Shown here: positions 1-5,709 of the stretch, one piece after another
Layout: each line of letters starts with the position of its first letter
Numbering within the stretch: position 1 is the stretch's first letter
Source: Candidatus Methanovirga meridionalis
GTDB taxonomy: Archaea; Methanobacteriota; Methanobacteria; Methanobacteriales; Methanobacteriaceae
Assembly (NCBI GenBank): GCA_031289325.1
Contig: JAITPS010000007.1
Location: forward strand, 1-6,618
Length of the DNA: 6,618 bases
Reading direction: 5' to 3'
Translations under genes and position numbers: made by a program
Notes under the pieces: generated by a model
Database searches by the model: none
The model's input: only the letters and a program-made list of their open reading frames with translations
What the model was told of the DNA's origin: nothing

Positions 1-120
1 ACAAACACATGAAATATGAAAAAAATAATTGATAAAATAAAGAAAAACCCAAAAATATAAAAACTAAAAACTACTAAAAAACAAAAATATAAAAAACACT
101 TTACGAACTACTGATAATAA

Positions 121-186
121 TAATATTTGAAATTAAATAATTATAATATTTGAAATTAAATAATAATAATTTTGAAACTAAATAAT
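121..186. repeat. Three short tandem copies of a tatttgaaatta motif
   Basis: Copies lie at 121-141 and 144-164 (identical over 21 nt) and at 167-186 (diverged, ttttgaaacta in place of atttgaaatta), a period of about 23 nt. The tatttgaaatta core is also the core of the 30-bp array at 3471-3790. At both loci the last copy runs into the shared 70-nt element, so the two arrays appear related. Confidence 0.8.
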
Positions 187-240
187 TTAATAAAAAAAAT
201 TATGGTTTAAAGTTTAAGAACTTTTTCATAATGAATATAA
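171..240 (+). repeat. Dispersed 70-nt element, copy 1 (upstream of hypF)
   Basis: Aligns without gaps to 3773-3842, upstream of rps17e, with 61 of 70 bases identical. Seven of the nine differences are transitions. The best conserved block is tttaagaactttt (213-225). It lies in the same orientation relative to the downstream gene as copy 2 and ends 231 nt before the hypF start. Function unknown: it could be a regulatory element, a small structured RNA or a dispersed intergenic repeat. Confidence 0.85.
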
Positions 241-314
241 TAATTTTTTTTAAAATATTCTGTGATTTTATTGTTTAATCTATGTTTTTAATTCTAAAAG
301 TTCATGATTAATAA

Positions 315-330
315 AATTTTCATGAAAATT
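315..330. repeat. 16-bp perfect palindrome with ttcatca repeats
   Basis: The sequence aattttcatgaaaatt is its own reverse complement. It overlaps the first of two copies of aaaattcatcaa (325-336 and 341-352). Its place about 140 nt before hypF would suit an operator, but a palindrome this long is expected by chance about once in a few kilobases of such A+T-rich DNA. Confidence 0.35.
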
Positions 331-409
331 CATCAAAATAAAAATTCATCAATTTTTAACTGAAAAATTTAACTTTACAAAAGACTATAACTATAATTGG
401 AAAATATTT

Positions 410-428
410 TATTTAATAGTATTTAATA
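410..428 (+). promoter_or_regulatory. Candidate archaeal TATA box for hypF
   Basis: The 9-mer tatttaata occurs twice in tandem (410-418 and 420-428). The second copy is about 52 nt before the hypF ATG, which would put transcription start near 450 with a leader of about 20 nt. The same 9-mer sits 58 nt before the fumarate hydratase gene. The A+T-rich background makes any TATA call weak. Confidence 0.3.
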
Positions 429-471
429 AATTAGAATAATTTTTCGATTTTAAAAAATTAAAAGGTCGAAC

Positions 472-2769
472 ATGGAAACAGTTAAAATATGGATTCAAGG
501 AATTGTTCAAGGTGTTGGATTTAGACCTAACACATATAGAATAGCTAAAAATCTAAATATTAATGGGTATGTTAGAAATCTTGGAAATCTTGTTGAAATA
601 ATTGCTCAAGGAGAGAATATAAAGGAATTCATTGAATCTTTATCCAATGAAAAACCTCCTGTTTGCAAAATAAACTCGATTGAATATAAGAACATAGATT
701 CTGCTAAGAGATTCTTTGATTTTAAAATTCTTGAAAGCTCTTTAAACTCATCTGGAACTTCTGTTATTCCTCCTGATTTAGGGTTGTGTGAAAATTGTCT
801 TACTGAATTAAGAGATAAAAATAATCGAAGATATAGATTTCCTTTCATCGCTTGCACGGATTGCGGGCCACGTTTCAGTGTTATAAAATCTATTCCTTAT
901 GATAGAAATAGAACTACAATGGATGATTTTCCTTTATGTGGGGAATGTTTAATTGAATATGAAAATCCATTGGATAGACGTTATCATGCTGAGGCAAGTT
1001 GTTGTGATAAGTGTGGACCATCACTTAGTTTATATGATGGTGAACACGATGAAATTTTCGATACCAATCCAATAAAAAAAACTGTTGAATTATTGGATGA
1101 TGGAAATATAATAGCTATGAAAGGTATTGGAGGAACACATTTAGTTTGCAAAGTAACCGATGAGGATATTATCTTAAACTTAAGAAAACGATTAAATAGA
1201 CCTAATCAACCATTCGCTATAATGTCTTCAGATATTGAAACCATAAAAACATTTGCTGAAATTAATGAATTAGAAGAGAAATCATTGAAATCTATTGAAA
1301 GTCCTATTGTTGTTGTTAAGAAAAATAAAAATTATTCTTTTCCTGATTCTCTTGCACCTATTTTACATAACATCGGTGTTATCTTACCTTATTCTCCAAT
1401 TCATCATTTACTTTTTGATTATACTAATGAACCTGCTTATGTTATGACTTCAGCAAATATTCCTGGGGAACCAATGTTAATAAATAATAAAGATATTTTA
1501 AATGAATTAAAGGGAATAGCTGATTATTTCCTATTACACAATAGAAAAATAGCTAATCGGTGTGATGATTCTGTGATTAGATACATTGATGGAAAGTTAT
1601 CATTTATTAGAAGATCTCGAGGTTACACTCCAAGTCCATACAATCTTAAAAAATATTCAAATGATTTAAATGTTTTAGCTTTAGGTAGTGAACTTGATCT
1701 TACTTTCACAATTTTAAAAAATGGACTTGGATTCGTATCACAACATATTGGAAATACAAATAAATTTAAAACTTATCAATTCCTACAGGATGGAATAAAA
1801 CATCTAAGTGCTATTACCTCAACCAATAATTTTGATGTTATAACCGTTGATATGCATCCTCAGTTTTTTACAAGTTCTCTTGGAGTGGAACTTTCAGAAA
1901 AGTATGGGGCTGAACTTCAAAGAATTCAGCACCATCATGCTCATGGAGCGGTTTTAGCATTTGATAATAATGTGGATGAATTAGTTTTCATTGGAGCAGA
2001 TGGTGTAGGTTATGGGGATGATAAAACAGCATGGGGTGGGGAAGTACTATACTCTGATATTGGTTCATATAAAAGACTTGCTTCGTTATCTCCTCAAAAG
2101 ATACCTGGTGGGGATATTTCCACTAAATATCCAGCAAGATTTTTACTTTCTATACTCTATGATGCTTATGATAAAGATGAACTTAGAAGCTTATTTCTTA
2201 ATAATTATGCTGATTTCTTTAAATATGGGGAAAGAGAGATTAATATGGTTATAAAACAATTAGAAAAAGATTTTAATGTTCCAATCACAACAAGTGCAGG
2301 CAGAGTTTTAGATTCAATATCTGTTGCTCTTGGAATATGTGGAAAAAGAACTTATGAAGGCGAAGCTTCAATGAAATTAGAATCAATAGCTTATAAATCA
2401 AATAATAACTTGAAAATCGATCTTGAATTTAAAAAAGAAGGAAATAGGTCTGTTTTAGATACAACAGCTATTTTAAAACAAGTGATTGAAATGAAAAATA
2501 ATGGATTAAATATTAAGGATATTGCTAAAGCTGCCCAAGATGCAATAGCTATTGGGCTTGGAAAAATGGCTGTGGATGGAGCAAACTTAAAAAATATTGA
2601 TGTAATCGGTGCAACTGGAGGAGTAATGTATAATGAAGCTATTTCAAACTCTATTAAAGAATATGTTGAAAAACAAGGATTTAAATTTATTAGAAATAAT
2701 AATTCCTGTGCAGGTGATGGTTCAGTTTCATTAGGACAAGCTATTATTAGTGCATATAGAAACGACTGA
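472..2769 (+). CDS. hypF: Carbamoyltransferase HypF, [NiFe]-hydrogenase maturation
   Basis: HypF uses carbamoyl phosphate and ATP to form carbamoyl-adenylate and passes the carbamoyl group to the C-terminal cysteine of HypE, where it becomes the cyanide ligand of the [NiFe] hydrogenase iron. The 765 residues match the usual family length and show all domains in order. An acylphosphatase domain covers about 1-90, with VQGVGFR and catalytic R18 and N36. Two zinc fingers follow a C-x2-C-x18-C-x2-C pattern (C106/C109/C128/C131 and C156/C159/C178/C181). A YrdC/Sua5-like domain starts near 195 (KGIGGTH at 217-223, RSRGY at 381-385). A Kae1-like domain extends from about 400 to the end (HHHAH metal motif at 487-491, DGVGYG at 510-515, GDGSVSLGQ near the C-terminus). 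The ATG is preceded by AAAGGTCG (461-468). No other hyp gene is in the window, so HypE, HypC and HypD must be encoded elsewhere. In this lineage the clients would be the F420-reducing, heterodisulfide-linked and energy-converting hydrogenases (inference). The gene looks intact. Confidence 0.97.
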   Translation: METVKIWIQGIVQGVGFRPNTYRIAKNLNINGYVRNLGNLVEIIAQGENIKEFIESLSNEKPPVCKINSIEYKNIDSAKRFFDFKILESSLNSSGTSVIPPDLGLCENCLTELRDKNNRRYRFPFIACTDCGPRFSVIKSIPYDRNRTTMDDFPLCGECLIEYENPLDRRYHAEASCCDKCGPSLSLYDGEHDEIFDTNPIKKTVELLDDGNIIAMKGIGGTHLVCKVTDEDIILNLRKRLNRPNQPFAIMSSDIETIKTFAEINELEEKSLKSIESPIVVVKKNKNYSFPDSLAPILHNIGVILPYSPIHHLLFDYTNEPAYVMTSANIPGEPMLINNKDILNELKGIADYFLLHNRKIANRCDDSVIRYIDGKLSFIRRSRGYTPSPYNLKKYSNDLNVLALGSELDLTFTILKNGLGFVSQHIGNTNKFKTYQFLQDGIKHLSAITSTNNFDVITVDMHPQFFTSSLGVELSEKYGAELQRIQHHHAHGAVLAFDNNVDELVFIGADGVGYGDDKTAWGGEVLYSDIGSYKRLASLSPQKIPGGDISTKYPARFLLSILYDAYDKDELRSLFLNNYADFFKYGEREINMVIKQLEKDFNVPITTSAGRVLDSISVALGICGKRTYEGEASMKLESIAYKSNNNLKIDLEFKKEGNRSVLDTTAILKQVIEMKNNGLNIKDIAKAAQDAIAIGLGKMAVDGANLKNIDVIGATGGVMYNEAISNSIKEYVEKQGFKFIRNNNSCAGDGSVSLGQAIISAYRND

Positions 2770-3095
2770 ATTTTAAGCCCATGTTATTAAATAAATAATA
2801 TTTTTGCAATGTTTTTGTTGATGTTGTATAGTTAATTTAACTAAAAAATTAAATAATTAACTAAAGAATTAAAAAAGAAGTTAGAAAATTAAATTATAGA
2901 AAAATCTGAACTAACTTTTTAAAGAAAGTAGTAAAAATCACAAGATTCTTATTTTGTTAATTATGATAAAATATAAATAGCATTAAATAGTGAATATAAT
3001 TTATATATTTATATAATAAAAAACATTAAAGTAAATATTAATAAATAAAATATCAATCATTTTAATAAAATATCATGTTGAATTAAAATAGTTAT
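2770..3095. other. Non-coding spacer after hypF, before the minisatellites
   Basis: There is no gene-like reading frame. Visible structure includes an imperfect inverted repeat agttaa-t-ttaact (2830-2842) and a 16-nt direct repeat of ttaactaaaaaattaa with one mismatch (2837-2852 and 2857-2872, period 20). A possible 7-bp stem aagttag/ctaactt (2878-2884 with 2911-2917) has a 26-nt loop. A TATA-like run tttatatatttatata near 3000 could be a promoter, but nothing recognisable lies downstream of it. Confidence 0.6.
2800..2817 (+). terminator. Candidate T-tract terminator of hypF
   Basis: Two T5 runs (2801-2805 and 2812-2816) lie 32-47 nt after the hypF stop. Euryarchaeal transcription commonly ends at such U-tracts without a hairpin. 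The runs are short, so the call is weak. Confidence 0.35.
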
Positions 3096-3220
3096 ATTTA
3101 TTAAAATTTAGAAGTAAACTATTTATTAAAATTTAGAAGTAAACTATTTATTAAAATTTAGAAGTAAACTATTTATTAAAATTTAGAAGTAAACTATTTA
3201 TTAAAATTTAGAAATAAATC
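3096..3220. repeat. Minisatellite A: five 25-bp tandem units
   Basis: Unit starts are at 3096, 3121, 3146, 3171 and 3196. The unit reads atttattaaa, atttagaagt, aaact. The first four units are identical; the fifth has two substitutions (gaaataaatc in place of gaagtaaact) and ends the array. The units abut directly, with no unique spacers. Four identical copies suggest recent expansion or homogenisation. Confidence 0.95.
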
Positions 3221-3320
3221 TTAAAACATATAAATCAAGTTATAGTGGTTTTGATAAAGTTATTAATAAATAATTTTTTTAAAAACAAATATTATTAAAA
3301 GATATTAAATTAAAATTATT
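3221..3320. other. Short unique A+T-rich segment between minisatellites A and B
   Basis: About 100 nt without any reading frame or clear repeat. It includes a T7 run near 3275 and atattaa motifs that grade into minisatellite B. Confidence 0.5.
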
Positions 3321-3475
3321 TATATTAATTAAAATACAGTTATATTAATTAAAATACATTTATATTAACTATAATAATTTATATTAATTAAAATACAGTT
3401 ATATTAATTAAAATACAGTTATATTAATTAAAATACATTTATATTAACTATAATAATTTATATTAATTAAAATTT
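3321..3475. repeat. Minisatellite B: about eight 19-20-bp units with a 74-bp perfect duplication
   Basis: The basic unit is tatattaattaaaatacag followed by t (starts at 3321, 3341, 3380, 3400, 3420). A 19-bp variant, tatattaactataataatt, lies at 3361 and 3440, and a truncated last unit at 3459. A composite block of two ordinary units plus the variant is repeated: 3321-3394 and 3400-3473 are identical over 74 nt at an offset of 79. Each ordinary unit holds the palindrome ttaattaa. The array runs straight into minisatellite C. Confidence 0.93.
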
Positions 3476-3790
3476 GAAATTATAGATTTTTATAAAATAA
3501 TATTTGAAATTATAAATTTTTATAAAATAATACTTAAAATTATAAATTCTTATAAAATAATATTTGAAATTATAAATTTTTATAAAATAATATTTAAAAT
3601 TATAAATTCTTATAAAATAATATTTGAAATTATAGATTTTTATAAAATAATATTTGAAATTATAAATTTTTATAAAATAATACTTAAAATTATAAATTCT
3701 TATAAATTAATATTTGAAATTATAGATTTTTATAAAATAATATTTGAAATTATAGATTTTTATAAAATAATATTTGAAATTAAATAATTT
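3471..3790. repeat. Minisatellite C: ten 30-bp units plus a partial unit
   Basis: Units start every 30 nt from 3471 to 3741. A typical unit reads tatttgaaat, tataaatttt, tataaaataa. Units 2 and 4 are of this type, while 3, 5 and 8 carry ttaaaat and attct changes, so types partly alternate at 60 bp. A larger duplication is also present: 3472-3556 equals 3622-3706 over 85 nt, an offset of five units. The eleventh, partial unit (3771 onward) turns into the 70-nt dispersed element. Each unit holds a TATA-like ttataaaata. No gaps or spacers occur between units. Confidence 0.96.
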
Positions 3791-3842
3791 AATAAAAAAA
3801 TTCATAGTTCAAAATTTAAGAACTTTTCCATAGTGACTATAA
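3773..3842 (+). repeat. Dispersed 70-nt element, copy 2 (upstream of rps17e)
   Basis: This copy is 87% identical without gaps to 171-240 upstream of hypF and begins inside the last partial unit of minisatellite C. It contains a small inverted repeat, agttc (3806-3810) with gaact (3820-3824), around a 9-nt loop. It ends 64 nt before the rps17e start, so it may overlap the promoter region of that gene. The 10-mer gactataact at its edge (3835-3844) also occurs at 383-392 before hypF. Confidence 0.85.
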
Positions 3843-3906
3843 CTTTATTAAAAGTTAAAGTAGTTAAATGTAATTATAAAATGATAAATTAAAGGAGATA
3901 AAAAAA

Positions 3907-4104
3907 ATGGGAAATATTAGAACTTCATTTGTTAAACGTATATCTAAAGAACTTATTGAAACTCACATAGGAAAATTCAGCACTGATTTTGATGATAACA
4001 AAAGATTAGTTGCTGAGTATTCTACAGTTAGTACTAAGCATTTAAGAAATAAAATTGCTGGATATGTTACAAGATTAATGAGACAACGAGAAAATCAATA
4101 TTAA
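3907..4104 (+). CDS. rps17e: 30S ribosomal protein S17e
   Basis: A small-subunit ribosomal protein found in archaea and eukaryotes but not bacteria, and part of the 30S subunit. The 65-residue product has the archaeal length (eukaryotic homologues carry a C-terminal extension). It shows the family pattern of a basic N-terminal helix (GNIRTSFVKRISKELIE), an FSTDFDDNK loop near residues 24-32, and a basic C-terminal segment (STKHLRNKIAGYVTRLMRQ). The start is supported by AAAGGAGAT (3891-3899), with GGAG nine nucleotides before the ATG, the strongest ribosome binding site in the window. It stands alone rather than in a ribosomal operon: minisatellites and the 70-nt element lie upstream, and a T-tract terminator lies downstream. 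Confidence 0.96.
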   Translation: MGNIRTSFVKRISKELIETHIGKFSTDFDDNKRLVAEYSTVSTKHLRNKIAGYVTRLMRQRENQY

Positions 4105-4106
4105 AC

Positions 4107-4148
4107 TGTTCATTTTAATAACAAACTTGTTCATTTTAATAGCAAACT
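4107..4148. repeat. 21-bp tandem duplication after rps17e
   Basis: Copies at 4107-4127 and 4128-4148 (tgttcattttaata, then acaaact or gcaaact) differ at one base. They start two nucleotides after the stop codon, in the probable 3' untranslated region, and lead directly into the terminator T-tracts. Confidence 0.9.
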
Positions 4149-4152
4149 TACA

Positions 4153-4195
4153 TTTTTTTAATTTTTAAGCATTCTTTTTTTTAATCTTTTTTTTT
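4153..4195 (+). terminator. Multi-T-tract terminator of rps17e
   Basis: Four T runs follow in quick succession: T7 (4153-4159), T5 (4162-4166), T8 (4175-4182) and T9 (4187-4195). Clusters of U-tracts without a stable hairpin are the known form of intrinsic termination in euryarchaea. This is by far the best T-tract cluster in the window on the coding strand of an upstream gene. Confidence 0.75.
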
Positions 4196-4205
4196 AAAAT
4201 GTATT

Positions 4206-4275
4206 GGTGAAAAAATGTTTTTACTAATCACCTATTTTTAAATAGCTTATTGCTGGAAATTTTTTTTGATTTCCA
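4206..4275 (+). other. Two small potential hairpins in the rps17e-fumarate hydratase spacer
   Basis: The first pairs ggtga (4206-4210) with tcacc (4228-4232); A and T runs inside could extend it. The second pairs tggaaat (4254-4260) with atttcca (4269-4275) around an 8-nt T-rich loop. An alternative pairing uses gctggaaat with atttcc-a-agc and one bulged A. This is the least A+T-biased stretch of spacer in the window. It could be a small RNA, a leader or chance. No tRNA, C/D-box or known riboswitch motif is visible. Confidence 0.3.
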
Positions 4276-4290
4276 AGCCGATTCTCAGTG

Positions 4291-4392
4291 TAATGAAACA
4301 ATTCTTTTCAGATAAGTTAAACAATACTTAAACCTACAAATCAATCTTTATTTAATAATGAAATACTCTTTTCAAGAATAAGTTAAATAATA
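4291..4392 (+). repeat. Imperfect direct repeat of about 36 nt before the fumarate hydratase gene
   Basis: Copy 1 (4291-4326) and copy 2 (4356-4392) share the blocks taatgaaa, tcttttca, ataagttaaa and aata in the same order, with one- or two-base indels between them. Copy starts are 65 nt apart. Copy 2 overlaps the probable TATA box and ends directly at the ribosome binding site, so the repeat spans the promoter and leader. A duplicated regulator site or a remnant duplication of the leader are both possible. Confidence 0.7.
4349..4357 (+). promoter_or_regulatory. Candidate TATA box of the fumarate hydratase gene
   Basis: The sequence tatttaata, identical to the 9-mer before hypF, lies 58 nt before the start codon. 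It would place transcription start near 4380 and give a leader of about 27 nt that includes the ribosome binding site. Confidence 0.3.
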
Positions 4393-4406
4393 AGGGGGAT
4401 TTATCA

Positions 4407-4961
4407 TTGAATAAAAGTAATGAAAAAATAATTAAATTAACAAGTCCTCTAAATGCTGAAGCAATTTCTAAATTAAGGATTGGAGATTTAGTAACAATAT
4501 CTGGTAAGATATTGACTGCAAGAGATCAAGCTCATAAGCGTATTGTTGAAGACGGTTCGCCTGTTGATTTAAATAATGCTATTATCTTCCATGCTGGACC
4601 TATTATTAAAACAATTGATGATTTAGAAAATAATGATTTTGAATTAGTAGCTATTGGGCCAACTACAAGTATGAGAATGAATCCTTATGAAAGTGATGTT
4701 CTTGATTTAGGAGTAAAAGTTATTATTGGAAAAGGTGGAATGGATGAAAATGTTAGTGAAGCACTTAAAAGAAATAGTGCTGTTTATTTAGCGGCCGTTG
4801 GTGGTTGTGCAGCATTATATTCTGATTTAGTGCAAAATATTTCTAATGTGTTTTGGATTGACTTAGGTATTCCAGAAGCGATTTGGGAATTGAATGTTAA
4901 GGATTTCGGTCCTTTAATAGTTGGTATGGATTCAAAGCTTGGAAATATTTTCAAAAAGTAA
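4407..4961 (+). CDS. Fumarate hydratase class I, beta subunit
   Basis: Class I fumarase interconverts fumarate and malate with a [4Fe-4S] cluster. In archaea it is split into an alpha subunit, which holds the cluster, and this beta subunit, equivalent to the C-terminal domain of bacterial FumA. In methanogens of this group it serves the incomplete reductive TCA branch from oxaloacetate toward 2-oxoglutarate. The 184-residue product has the normal length and the family motifs TARDQAHKR (37-45), HAGP (62-65), GPTTSMRM (84-91), GKGG (108-111) and GGCAAL (122-127). The start codon is TTG, chosen because AAGGGGGA (4392-4399) sits seven nucleotides upstream and because the nearby ATG at 4420 is out of frame. 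The closest alternative is the beta subunit of L-tartrate dehydratase, a sister enzyme with the same fold; the metabolism of methanogens favours fumarase. The alpha subunit is not in the window. Confidence 0.93.
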   Translation: MNKSNEKIIKLTSPLNAEAISKLRIGDLVTISGKILTARDQAHKRIVEDGSPVDLNNAIIFHAGPIIKTIDDLENNDFELVAIGPTTSMRMNPYESDVLDLGVKVIIGKGGMDENVSEALKRNSAVYLAAVGGCAALYSDLVQNISNVFWIDLGIPEAIWELNVKDFGPLIVGMDSKLGNIFKK

Positions 4962-5211
4962 GACATTTATACTAATTTTAATGGTGCTGTATTTTAAAAG
5001 TACAAATATTAATCTTATTAAATTAAAATTAAATAATTAAAATTAACTTAAACATTATTTAAATAAAAGTTAGGTAAATAGTCATGTTTAATATTTCATT
5101 AACTAAATAGAAGTTGAAAAATCGTTTTTGAAATCTCGAAAAGTGAAAATTTCCATATTCTTTTACAATGCCCATTAATTAAAAAATTACCTTAAAGTTT
5201 ATTATATCCTC
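4962..5211. other. Convergent spacer between fumarate hydratase and glycosyltransferase genes
   Basis: A 250-nt gap between two genes that face each other, with no gene-like frame. It holds an imperfect palindrome tgtattttaaaagtaca (4988-5004, one T-G mismatch). No strong T-tract for the + strand gene is visible; gttttt near 5126 is the best candidate. Confidence 0.6.
5181..5186 (-). terminator. Candidate T-tract terminator of the glycosyltransferase gene
   Basis: An A6 run on the + strand reads as T6 on the minus strand about 26 nt after the glycosyltransferase stop codon. It is short and unsupported by further runs. Confidence 0.3.
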
Positions 5212-5673
5212 TCATTTAAAATTTGTTATTTTCTTATATACATATATAATCATAGCTTTTGAAATAAAAAGAATATATTTTATTGTATGTGTACTTTTTA
5301 TAGAGCTTACTTCATCATTATAGATTATTGGGATTGATACTTCATCATAGTTTATTTTATTTGTAGAATTGATTAAAACATCTGATTCAAATCTATAATC
5401 ATCGTATGGACTTTTTAGAAATGTTTCAGCTATTTTTTTAGATGCTCCTCTAAAACCAGATTGACTGTCTGTTAAAGGTTTTTTTGAAATAAATGAGATT
5501 AGTTTTGTTGTTATTAAGTTTGAAAGTCTTCTTTGAGGAGGCATGTTTTTTAATTCTTGTTTTAAGAACCTTGAGCCTATTACAATATCGGCACTATCCA
5601 ATTTTTCAAGAAACTTTGGAATTAAATTAGGGTCATGTTGACCATCACCATCAAGGAAAATAAATATTGCCAT
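5212..5673 (-). CDS. C-terminal fragment of the glycosyltransferase
   Basis: A 153-residue fragment in the same frame as the N-terminal piece but separated from it by two in-frame stops. It carries the DXD metal site (FLDGDGQHDP, residues 6-15), ADIVIGSRF (29-37), and the TDSQSGFRG acceptor-side motif (68-76) typical of dolichyl-phosphate mannose/glucose synthase-like enzymes. A hydrophobic basic tail (YILFISKAMIIYVYKK) may touch the membrane. The nominal ATG at 5673 is an accident of the frame and has no good ribosome binding site. Confidence 0.6.
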   Translation of the reverse strand: MAIFIFLDGDGQHDPNLIPKFLEKLDSADIVIGSRFLKQELKNMPPQRRLSNLITTKLISFISKKPLTDSQSGFRGASKKIAETFLKSPYDDYRFESDVLINSTNKINYDEVSIPIIYNDEVSSIKSTHTIKYILFISKAMIIYVYKKITNFK

Positions 5674-5709
5674 CAGGAGAAGATTTTAAGGCTTCTTTAA
5701 TACCCATTT

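Larger units (their letters stand above)
1..471. other. Non-coding leader upstream of hypF
   Basis: No open reading frame that looks like a gene is present on either strand. The first 100 nt are A-rich and contain a short direct repeat (caaaaatataaaaa near 50 and again near 82). They are followed by a small tandem array (121-186), a 70-nt dispersed element (171-240), a 16-bp palindrome (315-330) and a probable promoter (410-428). The region is probably the intergenic spacer and promoter region of hypF; the upstream gene lies outside the window. Confidence 0.8.

Noticed and set aside
606..857. Minus-strand 83-codon open frame inside hypF
   Set aside because: It lies within the zinc-finger part of an intact hypF, has no ribosome binding site and no protein-like motif.
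2012..2254. 80-codon + strand frame inside hypF
   Set aside because: A shadow frame of the Kae1-like domain with low-complexity composition; hypF continues uninterrupted through it.
2999..3016. TATA-rich run as promoter of an unannotated gene
   Set aside because: No reading frame or G+C-richer RNA-like segment follows; such runs are common in this background.
3096..3790. Tandem repeats as a CRISPR array
   Set aside because: Units abut directly with no unique spacers, unit lengths differ between blocks, and no cas gene is present.
4784..4966. Minus-strand 60-codon frame over the end of the fumarate hydratase gene
   Set aside because: It is antisense to conserved family motifs and has no recognisable product.
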